NCBI GenBank assembly: GCA_934293375.1
Contig: CAKQYS010000016.1
Span: forward strand, 1-47,348
DNA length: 47,348 nucleotides
Direction of reading: 5' to 3'
From: an uncultured Lachnospiraceae bacterium
GTDB taxonomy: Bacteria > Bacillota > Clostridia > Lachnospirales > Lachnospiraceae
Shown: piece by piece, positions 17,238 to 26,777 of the stretch
Layout of the letters: the number at the start of each line of letters is the position of its first letter
Position numbering within the stretch: the stretch's first letter is position 1
Notes under the pieces: model-generated
Database searches by the model: none
Told to the model about the DNA's origin: nothing
Seen by the model: the letters and a program-made list of their open reading frames with translations, nothing else
Program-made: the position numbers and the translations under genes

Positions 17238-18215
17238 ATGTGTACAGCAGCAACTTATCGCACAAAGAATTTTTATATGGGTAGAACATTGGATTATGAA
17301 TTTTCATATGGAGAACAGATTGTGATCACACCGAGACAATATCCAATTGATTTTCGATATGAGGGACATTTGTCATCCCATTATGCGATTATAGGTATGG
17401 CACATGTGGCACAGGAGTATCCTCTTTATTATGATGCGGTGAACGAAAAGGGCTTGGGGATGGCAGGATTGAATTTCGTGGGAAATGCATGCTATGCAGA
17501 ACCGAAAGAGGATGCGGTGAATGTATCTCAGTATGAATTCATATTGTGGATCTTAAGCCGGTGTGCAACGCTTGGGGAAGCAAAGACGCTGCTTTCCAAG
17601 ATGCATCTGGTCGGGACACCGTTTAGTGAGCAGTTTCCGGCTGCACAGCTTCACTGGATCATCGCGGACGCAACCGGTGCGATCACAGTAGAGTCGGTGC
17701 AGGATGGACTGCATGTATATGACAATCCGGTAGGTGTGCTGACCAACAATCCTCCATTTGAACAGCAGATGTTCCTGTTGAATCAGTATATGCATGTATC
17801 ACCCAGACAGCCGGAGAATCTGTTTAGCGAGACACTTGCACTTAAGACATACAGCCGTGGAATGGGAGCGATCGGTCTGCCGGGGGATCTGTCATCTGCA
17901 TCAAGATTTGCGAGGGTTGCATTCGTAAAGCTGAATGCGGTATCCGGTGACGGTGAGGCAGATAGTGTGGGACAGTTCTTTCATATATTAGGATCGGTGG
18001 ACCAGCAGCGGGGATGCTGTGAGGTTGAGCCGGGTAAATATGAGATTACGATCTACACATCCTGCTGGAATGCGGATCAGGGTATTTATTATTATACAAC
18101 CTATACGAATCATCAGATCACTGCAGTGGATATGCATAAGGAGAATCTTGACAAGACACAGCTCGTTTGTTATCCGATGCTGCAGACGGAGTGTATTTAT
18201 AGACAGAATGCATAG
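17238..18215 (+). CDS. Choloylglycine hydrolase family protein (bile salt hydrolase / penicillin V acylase-like)
   Basis: A 325-residue Ntn-hydrolase. The N-terminus MCTAATYRTKNFYMGRTLDY places the nucleophile Cys at position 2, exposed after Met removal, with conserved Arg16 and Asp19; the family asparagines are in NEKGLGMAGLNF and VLTNNPPF, and the late Arg is in SASRFARV. There is no signal peptide, as for intracellular bile salt hydrolases that remove glycine or taurine from conjugated bile acids. ATG 17217 is in frame, but only ATG 17238, with GGAGG at 17223-17227, exposes Cys2. Bile salt versus penicillin V or N-acyl homoserine lactone preference cannot be read from sequence here. Confidence 0.87.
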   Translation: MCTAATYRTKNFYMGRTLDYEFSYGEQIVITPRQYPIDFRYEGHLSSHYAIIGMAHVAQEYPLYYDAVNEKGLGMAGLNFVGNACYAEPKEDAVNVSQYEFILWILSRCATLGEAKTLLSKMHLVGTPFSEQFPAAQLHWIIADATGAITVESVQDGLHVYDNPVGVLTNNPPFEQQMFLLNQYMHVSPRQPENLFSETLALKTYSRGMGAIGLPGDLSSASRFARVAFVKLNAVSGDGEADSVGQFFHILGSVDQQRGCCEVEPGKYEITIYTSCWNADQGIYYYTTYTNHQITAVDMHKENLDKTQLVCYPMLQTECIYRQNA

Positions 18216-18306
18216 GCATTTGTATAACGAATGTGCATCGAAGGATCAGACCGGAATGCGGTGTGAAGGGATCCGATGATGAAAAAACAAATGAGGGGAA
18301 ATGAGA

Positions 18307-21180
18307 ATGACAATGGCACAGGAATGGCTGGCACTGCATCTGTTCGGTGTTTGTGTGGCCTTTATATTATTGATAATTGTTGCCAGAAAGGAAGAGACAG
18401 CATATAAGAGTGCGCTATTGCTCACAATCGCATGCTGTCTTGTGACATTAGTATCAAAGTGTATCTATATTCTGGGGGGAAGTATGGATACTTTGGTTAC
18501 CATCGGAAAGCTGGAATATCTGGGGAAAAGCTTTGCAAATTACTGTGCATTGATGTTTATGATCAGATGGCGCAAACTCGAGGTGCCGGGCTGGTTGATG
18601 AATATTTTGTTATTCATTAATATTGGTTTTTATGTGCTGATCGCAACTGTCGATAAGCATCACCTGTATTACAAACACTACTGGCTGGCTCCGTCAAATG
18701 TAAATTTATCCGGTACTTCTTTGGAAATTCAGGCGGCACCAATGTACTATGTGTATATGGCATTTTTGCTGTTAGAGATCCTGGCATGTATTTTGATCAT
18801 TCTCTCTTCTTTTTATGCGAGAAATAATAGTCCGATGCAGTATAAGCTGAAGCTGCATTTTATGTTGCTGGCCTCTGTATTGGCACCGATGATTCTGCTG
18901 TCACTGCGAATTACGGGTGTTCTAAAGGGAGATGACCCGACACCACTTGGTATTTTGCTATCATGTGTATTTATGAGTGCGGCAGTTGTTAAATATGGTT
19001 TGTTTGATCCGGTCAAGAATGCAAAAAATCAGATCATTGAGAATTTAGGAGAAGGTCTGATCGTTGTGGATGCAGAAAGACATTTCCTATTTATGAACCC
19101 GATGGCGAATACATTAGTGGAATCCATAAAAGCTTCTCACCCGGATTGGACAGACAGAGAGTTGTATCAGGCACTGTGTGGCGAGGATGGTTACCTGAAG
19201 TGGCAGGAACATCATTATCAGGTAGAAGAGAGTGCAATGAAGCGAAGTATGATCACACAGGCATATATGCTGACGCTTATGGATGTTACAAAGATTATGG
19301 AGCAGAATCGTGTGATGAAGGAACTGGTGGAACAGGCTAGGGCTGCCAGTGATGCCAAGAGTGCATTCGTTTCCAATATTTCCCATGAGATCAGAACGCC
19401 GATGAATGCGATTGTCGGTATGACAGAGATCATGTTACGCAGGCAGCACGATAAGAAAGACCAGGATTATCTGTCAAATATCAGAAGTTCCGGGCAGGCA
19501 TTACTTACGATTATCAATGATGTACTGGACTATTCCAAGATGGAATCAGGCAAAATGCAGCTCTATACAGAGGCTTATGATACCCTTTCTTTATTTCATG
19601 ATATGAAGATGACATTTGAGAATCGGATTGCAGATAGTACGCTTACGCTGATCTACGATGTTGATCAGAATATCCCATGCCGACTATGTGGTGACGCAGG
19701 AAGGATCCGGCAGATTGTGATGAATCTGGTGAGCAATGCGATCAAGTACACGGAGAGAGGCTCAGTACATTTTTCGGTGAAGATGACAGGGCAGACGCAG
19801 GAGCAGGCAACCTTATGTATTGAGGTGACAGATACCGGTATTGGAATTCGTAAAGAAGATCAGGAGATTTTATTTGATTCATTTCAGCGGGTGGATGTCA
19901 AGAAGAACCGCCGGATTGAGGGAACCGGGCTTGGCCTTACAATCTCTAAGAATCTGGTTGAGATGATGGGGGGAACCATCCATGTGGAGAGTGAATATGG
20001 AAAAGGAAGTAAGTTTTTCTTTACGATAGAACAGCAGATTGTAGATGCAACGCCGATATCACAGACGGATTATGACAGAAAGGGCAGCAGTGTGGTCGAG
20101 AAGGAAGCGGAGGCAGTCTTTATTGCACCGGATGTACATATTCTGGTTGTAGATGACAATGCACTGAATCTGCTGGTGGCCTGTGAATTACTGGCACCGC
20201 TGCAGATGCAGATAGATACAGCAGAAAACGGAGCCCAGGCGGTTGAGATGGTGAGACATATGCAGTATGATCTGGTATTGATGGATCATATGATGCCAAT
20301 TATGGATGGTATCGAAACAACCCGGGCGATCCGTTCTCTGGAAGGTGATTACTATCAGAGACTTCCGATCATAGCGTTGACTGCAAATGCAATGGTAGAT
20401 GCAAGAGAGCAGTTTGTAAAGGCAGGAATGAATGGATTTATAGCAAAGCCGATTGACTTTAATATTGCCTGTGAACAGATCCGAAGATGGATCGCCCCGG
20501 AGAAGATCAGGGAGGTTTCTATGGATCAGGCAAGACAGATATTGATGGGGGAAATGTTGCAACTGCCGGAAAGTCAGGAAGAAATACATTTACTTCCGGA
20601 GAGACTGGAGGGCTTTGAACGACAGGTGGGATTGCAGTATTGCGGTACGGAAGAGGTGCTGCTGGAGCTGATCAGAATTTTCTGCCAGACGATTGATACG
20701 AAGTCTAATAAGATAGAGCAGTGCTTAAAAGAGGGAATGTTGCATGATTATACGATAGAGGTACATGCACTCAAGAGCTCGGCATTGATGATCGGATTAC
20801 CGGAGCTGTCTGCACTGGCAAAGGAATTAGAAGCATATGGAAACGCAGAGGATCAGCAGGAATTAGAGAAGAGAACACCATCTATGCTGACATTGTATCG
20901 GCGTTATAAGGAGATCTTGAAACCATATATTCAGGAACAAAAGACAGAGTTGACAAATGTGCAGGCGTCTGAATGGATCGCATTATTGGAGCAGATGCAT
21001 GAGAGTATGGAGGCATTTGATATGGATACGGTCGATGCATTGCTTGCCAGAATGAACCGGTACTATGTGCCGGAATGCATAGAGAGCGATATGGAGCGTC
21101 TGAGAGTGTTTGTCGCAGATGTAGCAATGGAAGAAATATTACAATTGACAGATACAATGATAAAACGATTACAGCAATAA
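18307..21180 (+). CDS. Hybrid sensor histidine kinase with 7TM input, receiver and Hpt domains
   Basis: About 957 residues. The first 220 residues hold about seven hydrophobic segments, like the 7TM N-terminal region of some kinases. A PAS-like stretch (GEGLIVVDAERHFLFMNPMA) and a coiled-coil lead to the HisKA motif VSNISHEIRTPMNAI (His360) and HATPase boxes (MNLVSNAIKYTERG; DTGIGIRKED; GTGLGLTISKNL). A receiver domain has its Asp in VLMDHMMPIMDG (about Asp660), and a C-terminal Hpt domain has HALKSSALMIG (about His820). A full phosphorelay can thus run inside one chain. GAGGG at 18293-18297 favours ATG 18307 over 18301. The next gene is its probable output regulator. Confidence 0.92.
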   Translation: MTMAQEWLALHLFGVCVAFILLIIVARKEETAYKSALLLTIACCLVTLVSKCIYILGGSMDTLVTIGKLEYLGKSFANYCALMFMIRWRKLEVPGWLMNILLFINIGFYVLIATVDKHHLYYKHYWLAPSNVNLSGTSLEIQAAPMYYVYMAFLLLEILACILIILSSFYARNNSPMQYKLKLHFMLLASVLAPMILLSLRITGVLKGDDPTPLGILLSCVFMSAAVVKYGLFDPVKNAKNQIIENLGEGLIVVDAERHFLFMNPMANTLVESIKASHPDWTDRELYQALCGEDGYLKWQEHHYQVEESAMKRSMITQAYMLTLMDVTKIMEQNRVMKELVEQARAASDAKSAFVSNISHEIRTPMNAIVGMTEIMLRRQHDKKDQDYLSNIRSSGQALLTIINDVLDYSKMESGKMQLYTEAYDTLSLFHDMKMTFENRIADSTLTLIYDVDQNIPCRLCGDAGRIRQIVMNLVSNAIKYTERGSVHFSVKMTGQTQEQATLCIEVTDTGIGIRKEDQEILFDSFQRVDVKKNRRIEGTGLGLTISKNLVEMMGGTIHVESEYGKGSKFFFTIEQQIVDATPISQTDYDRKGSSVVEKEAEAVFIAPDVHILVVDDNALNLLVACELLAPLQMQIDTAENGAQAVEMVRHMQYDLVLMDHMMPIMDGIETTRAIRSLEGDYYQRLPIIALTANAMVDAREQFVKAGMNGFIAKPIDFNIACEQIRRWIAPEKIREVSMDQARQILMGEMLQLPESQEEIHLLPERLEGFERQVGLQYCGTEEVLLELIRIFCQTIDTKSNKIEQCLKEGMLHDYTIEVHALKSSALMIGLPELSALAKELEAYGNAEDQQELEKRTPSMLTLYRRYKEILKPYIQEQKTELTNVQASEWIALLEQMHESMEAFDMDTVDALLARMNRYYVPECIESDMERLRVFVADVAMEEILQLTDTMIKRLQQ

Positions 21181-21192
21181 GGGGGAAGGCTG

Positions 21193-21960
21193 ATGGCAGT
21201 TAAATTTGAGCCATTTGTAATTTTAATGGAGAAACAGAGTTATCTGGGTGCATCTTTTGAGACAGCATTTGACAAGAAAGGTATCAATGCACAGGTTGTA
21301 GATATTTCGCAGGCAACCAGTATTGTGTCCCGTGAGAAAGCATTGGGATTTTTGATCTGTACCAGTGCGGATCTCTTGAAGAAAAATGTCAGTGTAAAGG
21401 TCATGGTGGACTGGGCCATCAAAAACCGGATGCCGGTGTTTGCAATGGGAAATACTGAGGAATTGGAGCTGTTATGGCATACAATACCGAGGCAGATGGT
21501 GAAGGATGAGTTCATCCGGCCGATCAATGTAGGAGAGATGGTAGACAGTATTTGCGAACAGATTGATACTTTTTACAAATCCGAACGGAAGAAGATCCTT
21601 GCTGTAGATGACTCCGGCGTTGTGCTGCGTAATATTAAAGGGATGCTGGAGGATACTTATGATGTTGTAATTGCCAATTCCGGTGCGATGGCAATTAAAT
21701 ATCTGACATTAAACAGTGCGGACCTGATATTGCTGGATTATGAGATGCCAATTGTGGATGGCAAGCAGGTGATGCAGATGATTCGTGAGGATGATGAATT
21801 TAAGGATATTCCGATCGTTTTTCTGACGGGAAAAAATGATACAGCTTCTGTGATGGAGATCATGGAATTGAAGCCGGACGGTTATCTGCTTAAGAGTATG
21901 GAATCAGGAATGCTTCACAAAGCAGTCGATGACTTCTTTGCGAAGCATAAGAAAAACTAA
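21193..21960 (+). CDS. Response regulator with N-terminal pseudo-receiver and C-terminal receiver
   Basis: A 255-residue protein starting 12 bases after the hybrid kinase. The N-terminal 125 residues have a receiver-like alternation (FVILMEKQSYLGASFETAF; GFLICTSADLLKK) without the usual acidic pocket. The C-terminal receiver begins KKILAVDDSGVVLRNI, has the phospho-acceptor Asp182 in LILLDYEMPIVDG, and the switch Thr and Lys in VFLTGKND and YLLKS. No DNA-binding or enzymatic output domain is present, so output is probably through protein contact. It converges with dltX, the two stop regions overlapping by 4 bases. Confidence 0.88.
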   Translation: MAVKFEPFVILMEKQSYLGASFETAFDKKGINAQVVDISQATSIVSREKALGFLICTSADLLKKNVSVKVMVDWAIKNRMPVFAMGNTEELELLWHTIPRQMVKDEFIRPINVGEMVDSICEQIDTFYKSERKKILAVDDSGVVLRNIKGMLEDTYDVVIANSGAMAIKYLTLNSADLILLDYEMPIVDGKQVMQMIREDDEFKDIPIVFLTGKNDTASVMEIMELKPDGYLLKSMESGMLHKAVDDFFAKHKKN

Positions 21961-22088
21961 AACTGTGAATAGATAAATTCCGGTGCGGAAGACAGATTTG
22001 CACACATCAGAAATAAATAGATGATCATGATCAGCACATAGAATGACAGTACGCGGTATGCAAACTGCATTTTAGGGTGCTGATTCAT
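21957..22088 (-). CDS. dltX: DltX-like D-alanylation microprotein
   Basis: A 43-residue protein from ATG 22088: a short polar start (MNQHPKMQF), one membrane helix (RVLSFYVLIMIIYLFLM) and the C-terminal sequence SSAPEFIYSQF. This matches the DltX family hallmark, a single membrane helix followed by a terminal FIY-x-x-F motif; in this family the C-terminal motif takes part in moving D-alanine across the membrane to teichoic acids. It overlaps the last 17 bases of dltD in another frame. DltX normally lies before dltA, so this position is unusual. No strong ribosome site is visible; coupling to dltD translation is likely. Confidence 0.78.
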   Translation of the reverse strand: MNQHPKMQFAYRVLSFYVLIMIIYLFLMCANLSSAPEFIYSQF

Positions 22089-23277
22089 TTTGCTTATAAA
22101 ATTCATAAATCGCTTCATTGAGCCGTACCCATCCTTTCCCACTAAAATGAAAATTGTCTGTGAATAGATATTTTTCATATTCCATGTCTGTAAAATCTGC
22201 TATCTGAACATCGTATCCGGATGCAACATCTTTGATCGCCTGATAGGTTTTTTGCCGTTCATCCTTAGGATACTGCGTGTAATCAAGCCAATACCCGTTG
22301 TTGGGAAGGATCACAAGCAGTGGCGTGATCTGCAGATCCTTGCATACATCAAGAAATAATGCCATATCAGAGTATTCTTCTGCACCGTCTACATAATGTT
22401 TGTCTTTCTGAGAGCCTTTTGCCTTTTTGATACTGTTTTTGTGCTTGTTATAGAAAGCCTGACTTTCATAGAGCGGGTTGTTGCATGCTGCCTTAGCAGC
22501 GGTTTCCGCTTTGGTATAGAGTGTATTCCAATCATAGTCGCGATCAACCATAAGTTCATTGGAAGCCGCTTGCGCCACCGGCAGAAAATCCTTTTGAGAA
22601 GGAGATAGAGAATCTGCTTTAAAACATGCGATGGCGCGCAGGCAGTCCTTTTCCCGGATAAAACTCCGGAAAAATCCGGACTCTATGCGAGTGATCATTC
22701 CTGCATCCTGATCTTGATATACTGTATTGTACAGCTCGATCCGGGCAAGCATGGATTCATCTGACAGAAGCTGTTTGGTTCTTTGGATCAACCGGTCTTT
22801 GGTATCCTCTGATAGTTTTGTGTTCTCTAACATACCCAGATAATGTGTCTCAGAAAAACGAAGCGTAAAAGCTGCCGGATCTACATGCCGCCGTTGAAAC
22901 CATTGTGGCGATACGATCAGAACAACCTTTTTGTTGGACAGTTCATTGCCGATCGATGCCAGTGTGAGTGCATGATGGATACTCTGATAGGAGTCGCGTC
23001 CGATCAGAATCGGGGTGAAATCTGTATCCGCAAACATCCGCTTGATATGGTAAGGCGAACCGGTTGCATTTCTAAATTCCGAAGATCCCATGATCAGCAT
23101 TGTATGTGCATCCTGATTGGCGAGTAACGGTTGCCTTGCAGTGAATTTGGCATCGGAAGTCCAGACACCAAATTGCTTTTGATTCAGTTGTAAGTGGCTC
23201 CTTGCGTAGAAATGCAACCCGATCATGGAAATGACGGCCAATATGAGTGCCACAAAAAATGCTTTTAGCTGTTTCAT
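22072..23277 (-). CDS. dltD: D-alanyl-lipoteichoic acid biosynthesis protein DltD
   Basis: A 401-residue membrane-anchored SGNH-like protein with one N-terminal hydrophobic helix (AFFVALILAVISMIGLHF) and an extracytoplasmic catalytic domain. MIMGSSEFRNATGSPYH holds the conserved GSSEF block with the nucleophile Ser; the C-terminal DNFHFSGKGWVRL carries the Asp/His pair. DltD completes transfer of D-alanine to teichoic acid. GAGGAG lies before ATG. It is the fourth gene of the dlt operon and overlaps dltX. Confidence 0.93.
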   Translation of the reverse strand: MKQLKAFFVALILAVISMIGLHFYARSHLQLNQKQFGVWTSDAKFTARQPLLANQDAHTMLIMGSSEFRNATGSPYHIKRMFADTDFTPILIGRDSYQSIHHALTLASIGNELSNKKVVLIVSPQWFQRRHVDPAAFTLRFSETHYLGMLENTKLSEDTKDRLIQRTKQLLSDESMLARIELYNTVYQDQDAGMITRIESGFFRSFIREKDCLRAIACFKADSLSPSQKDFLPVAQAASNELMVDRDYDWNTLYTKAETAAKAACNNPLYESQAFYNKHKNSIKKAKGSQKDKHYVDGAEEYSDMALFLDVCKDLQITPLLVILPNNGYWLDYTQYPKDERQKTYQAIKDVASGYDVQIADFTDMEYEKYLFTDNFHFSGKGWVRLNEAIYEFYKQNESAP

Positions 23278-23290
23278 GGATAACGCTCCT

Positions 23291-23521
23291 CTAAATTCTC
23301 TTCATAACCTGTTCGACAATTTTTCCCGGTGTGTTCATGTCTTCTCTTGAGATCTCAGATGGTGCGATCACAACACCAAGTTCATCATCCAATGTGGCAA
23401 GCAATTCTGCAAAACCAAGAGAATCTAAGAGGTCAGAATCAAATAATTCCATATCCATATCCTCTAATACGCTGTCGTCCTCACATGCCTGTGCAAGTAT
23501 TTCTAAAATCTTTTGTTCCAT
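23291..23521 (-). CDS. dltC: D-alanine carrier protein DltC
   Basis: A 76-residue acyl-carrier-type protein. DSDLLDSLGFAELL contains the phosphopantetheine attachment Ser34. It is strongly acidic, as expected. DltA loads D-alanine onto its thiol and DltB accepts it at the membrane. AAGGAG precedes the ATG; 13 bases separate it from dltD. Confidence 0.95.
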   Translation of the reverse strand: MEQKILEILAQACEDDSVLEDMDMELFDSDLLDSLGFAELLATLDDELGVVIAPSEISREDMNTPGKIVEQVMKRI

Positions 23522-23558
23522 TTGTAATATCTCCTTTTTCGTTTCATTTGGTGGGCTT

Positions 23559-24734
23559 CTAAAGCTTCATTGTCAGCACGGTCAGCAGACGGCCTGAGAA
23601 AATGTAGAAGCCAAATATATATAACTGCATGGTAATGATCCATGACAGGAATTGATACCATCCTTGTTCACGGTGCTTCTTGTAGAAGGTGGATTTTTTC
23701 TGCCAGGTTTCAGTCAGCGCAAGCAGTATACCGTGATAGAGACCGTAAATAATATAGGACCAGTCTAATCCGTGCCAGATCCCCATGATGGTCATGTTGA
23801 TAATAAAGCATATATTGGCTCTGGTCAACCGGGTGCGAAACCATTTCTGCTTTTTAAACCGCATTACCAGCCGTGTAAAGATAAAGTCACGAAACCAGTG
23901 TGAAAGACTGATATGCCAGCGATCCCAGAAGTCCTTGATGTCCTTGGCAAGGAAGGGCTGACGGAAATTATCAGGTGTCCGGATGCCGAGTATATAGCTG
24001 GTACCGACTGCCATCAGGGAATATCCTGCAAAATCAAAAAACAGGTAAAAACCATATAGATAAGCATAGCCGACTTCATAGGAAATGCCAGCTCCATTTG
24101 CCAGCATATCGAGGCATGCGGTCATAACCAGATAGATCCGGCTTGCGATCACTGCTTTGTATATGTATCCAAGCAGCAGCTTCGTGACACCCGGCATTGT
24201 CATATCCAGATAAGCCTCTCTCGTAAGTACCGTGTTCTGATCTTCTAAAAATCGACGGCTCCTGTCAATCGGACCGGAGCTGATCGTAGGAAAGAACAAC
24301 AGGAAGCTCAGATAGTCGTAAAGGTGTAATTCTTTGATGACACCATCGTAGATTTCAATCAATATCTGTACAACCTTAAAGGTAATATAGGATATACCGA
24401 TAAAACAGAATATACCCAGATTCATAAAGGTCTGCAGCTTACTTAGGATCAGTGGCAGCAGGCTTGAGACAAGATATGCAAAGTAAACCGGATCTTTGCG
24501 CCCGTTCTTTCGGATATAGGATAAAAATGTCAGGAGCAGAATCCATTCTATGACCACAAATGTAATAAAGTATAGCAACTGTACCGGTGTCTGCCCGAAA
24601 ATGATCAGGATAAAGGCGATGGAGGTCATCAGACGGTAATGTCTGAGGTCGATTTCCATGCAGCCAAGCAGCATAGCAATGATCAATACAATCGTCAGAG
24701 CAAGGAAGAATTGCCAATGTTCAAAAAATGTCAT
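23559..24734 (-). CDS. dltB: D-alanyl transfer MBOAT protein DltB
   Basis: A 391-residue multi-pass membrane O-acyltransferase family protein. The catalytic His is in MGIWHGLDW (His321), and the conserved funnel motif FWDRWHISLSHWFRDF lies near 269-284. It receives D-alanine from DltC and passes it outward, in current models through DltX. The start ATGA overlaps the dltA stop, so translation is coupled; GGAGGA lies upstream. Confidence 0.95.
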   Translation of the reverse strand: MTFFEHWQFFLALTIVLIIAMLLGCMEIDLRHYRLMTSIAFILIIFGQTPVQLLYFITFVVIEWILLLTFLSYIRKNGRKDPVYFAYLVSSLLPLILSKLQTFMNLGIFCFIGISYITFKVVQILIEIYDGVIKELHLYDYLSFLLFFPTISSGPIDRSRRFLEDQNTVLTREAYLDMTMPGVTKLLLGYIYKAVIASRIYLVMTACLDMLANGAGISYEVGYAYLYGFYLFFDFAGYSLMAVGTSYILGIRTPDNFRQPFLAKDIKDFWDRWHISLSHWFRDFIFTRLVMRFKKQKWFRTRLTRANICFIINMTIMGIWHGLDWSYIIYGLYHGILLALTETWQKKSTFYKKHREQGWYQFLSWIITMQLYIFGFYIFSGRLLTVLTMKL

Positions 24735-26227
24735 GATGCAGTTCCTCCCAATTGTTTTCTGTCAATCTTTCCATTATTGGTCATCGGAAGCCGATCCATC
24801 AGTACGATCTTCTTCGGAATCATGTAATGTGGCAACAGATCAGAAAGCGCGGAACGGATGGTCTCTATATCTGAAGCTGCAACGAGATAGGCAGTCAGAC
24901 TTCTGACGGCACCACGGCGCATATTGGGTACGACAACCGCCTGTGAGACATCAGGTAACCGTAAAATGTTATTTTCAATATCTTCAAGTTCGATCCGGTA
25001 GCCATGCAGTTTGATCTGCAGGTCAATGCGTCCGCTGTAGTATAGCAGGCCATTTATCAGATAGCCTTCATCACCGGAATGATAGCCGCGAACAAGTTTG
25101 CCGTCTCTTGTGGTTTCGTAAAATGCCTTTGCGGATCCTTCCGGATTGTGGTAATAACCTGCACTGACGGTATCACCAAGAATGTGGATTTCGCCTTTTT
25201 CGCCATCCGGCAGGATTTCTCCGGCTTTGTTATGAATCTCAATATAAGTGCCGGGTTTGGCTCTGCCTACCGGCAGTGGGGCATTTGCGTGGATCATGGA
25301 ATCGTCGATCAATACCCCGGTTACGGCAACTGTAGATTCGGTTGGACCATAGGTGTTCATGATCACCGCATCAGGAAATCGTCTGCGGAGCTTGGCAGCT
25401 GTTTGTGGGGAAAGGGTTTCACCACAAAACAAAAAGAGATGAAGGCTGCACAGGTTTTCTGCACAAAATACCGGGTCTGACATACAGATCTCAGCAAAGG
25501 AAGGTGTTGATACCCATACTTTGATATTGGATTGTAGCAGAGAAGCATACAGTTTTCTGTAATCTGTCTGCACCTCTTTCGTGAGTGCCCATAGTGTGCC
25601 ACCACATGCAAGACTGGTGTAGGTATCCATGACAGACAGATCAAATGAGAATGGTGCCTGATTCAAAAATGTACTGCCGGATTTGTCTTCCATGGAGGAT
25701 CCTAATGTAACGGACCAGTCCAAATAGTGTTCCAGATTCGATCTCGTGATCATAACACCCTTTGGAACACCGGTGCTGCCGGATGTAAATATCATATAGA
25801 AGATTTCGTCGGCTTGTACCGGTGTCAGTGCGGATGCCGGATCACAATCAGCCGTGAGCATCTGTTCGATATCAGAAAATGTCAGGACCTGCCTGTCAGG
25901 TGCCGTGAGTGGTTCCAATGCCAGACATATGTTGCAGTCCAATGCATCGAGTATCATGTTGACTCGTTCATCAGGAACGGAAGTGTCAATCGGACAATAG
26001 CCATGTCCTGATTTCACAAGTGCCAGAAAGCAGACAAGCATCATCGGATGCTTATGGCCATATACGGCGACAGGAACTCTGCCGGGGATCCGTTTTGCAA
26101 TGGCGGCTGCAAGAATATTGGATTGCTCCTCTAATTCACGATAAGTAAGTGTCAGTTCGTTACATTGTATTGCAATCCGTTCAGGCATCTGTAAGCTGTG
26201 TCTGTTGATCTGTTCTAAAATATTCAT
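24731..26227 (-). CDS. dltA: D-alanine--[D-alanyl-carrier protein] ligase DltA
   Basis: About 498 residues, an adenylate-forming enzyme that activates D-alanine with ATP and loads DltC. FTSGSTGVPKGV is the P-loop-like A3 motif; NTYGPTESTV is A5; YHSGDEG is A7; the catalytic Lys is in MTNNGKIDRKQL near the C-terminus. The frame is open to 26275, but AGAGGGG at 26239-26245 and family alignment put the start at ATG 26227 (MNILEQINRHS). It heads the dltABCD-X operon; no confident promoter is called in the AT-rich stretch before it. Confidence 0.94.
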   Translation of the reverse strand: MNILEQINRHSLQMPERIAIQCNELTLTYRELEEQSNILAAAIAKRIPGRVPVAVYGHKHPMMLVCFLALVKSGHGYCPIDTSVPDERVNMILDALDCNICLALEPLTAPDRQVLTFSDIEQMLTADCDPASALTPVQADEIFYMIFTSGSTGVPKGVMITRSNLEHYLDWSVTLGSSMEDKSGSTFLNQAPFSFDLSVMDTYTSLACGGTLWALTKEVQTDYRKLYASLLQSNIKVWVSTPSFAEICMSDPVFCAENLCSLHLFLFCGETLSPQTAAKLRRRFPDAVIMNTYGPTESTVAVTGVLIDDSMIHANAPLPVGRAKPGTYIEIHNKAGEILPDGEKGEIHILGDTVSAGYYHNPEGSAKAFYETTRDGKLVRGYHSGDEGYLINGLLYYSGRIDLQIKLHGYRIELEDIENNILRLPDVSQAVVVPNMRRGAVRSLTAYLVAASDIETIRSALSDLLPHYMIPKKIVLMDRLPMTNNGKIDRKQLGGTAS

Positions 26228-26410
26228 AATCTTATGTTCCCCTCTTGCTTCATTCGCATAGCACCTATTGTACACGAAACAAATGATATATGATATACAA
26301 AATTCTTTCTAATTTCTAACAAAAAATCGTCAAATTGTGGAATCTGTTACGACTGCATGCTTGCATAATAGAAAAGAGTATGCTATGATAGCGGCGGATT
26401 AAATCATAAT

Positions 26411-26640
26411 AGCTGGTGCCATTACTATAAATAATCTGTAGATAATGGTTAAAAGGGAAACAGGTGCAAGTCCTGTACGATCTCGTCACTGTGAGCAGGG
26501 AATGGGATACCATGTGCGTAATGCACGGTCACTGAAGATAATTTGGGAAGACGGTATTTCATGATGATCTGTAAGCCAGGAAACCTGCCAGTTATTGGTA
26601 CAGGAAGAATTTCCAGATCACGAGTAATTGGTCGTACCGG
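26411..26640 (+). promoter_or_regulatory. Cobalamin riboswitch
   Basis: Contains the conserved pieces of the cobalamin element in order: the core GGGAAACAGGTGCAAGTCCT, then CGTCACTGTGAGCAGGGAA, GGTCACTGAAG, TTTGGGAAGACGG, and the B12 box AGCCAGGAAACCTGCC at 26574-26589. GGTG near the start and CACC near 26645 may close the outer stem. A terminator follows at 26658-26690, so control is most likely by transcription termination when corrinoid is plentiful. It governs the chelatase and importer operon from 26778 to 31818. Confidence 0.95.
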
Positions 26641-26657
26641 GTCACCGACTTCTTACT

Positions 26658-26690
26658 CCGTCAGTTGTGGTTTACTGACGGTTTTTCTTT
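26658..26690 (+). terminator. Riboswitch-controlled terminator
   Basis: CCGTCAG and CTGACGG pair around a 10-base loop and are followed by TTTTTCTTT. It lies just after the cobalamin element and about 90 bases before the first gene, as expected for an expression platform. Confidence 0.88.
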
Positions 26691-26777
26691 GCTGTGCTTA
26701 TTTATGAGGCAATTCGCATTATGATCCGGGATATCAATAGGTGATGTCTGCAGAGCAGACAGAATAGGAGGATAACA

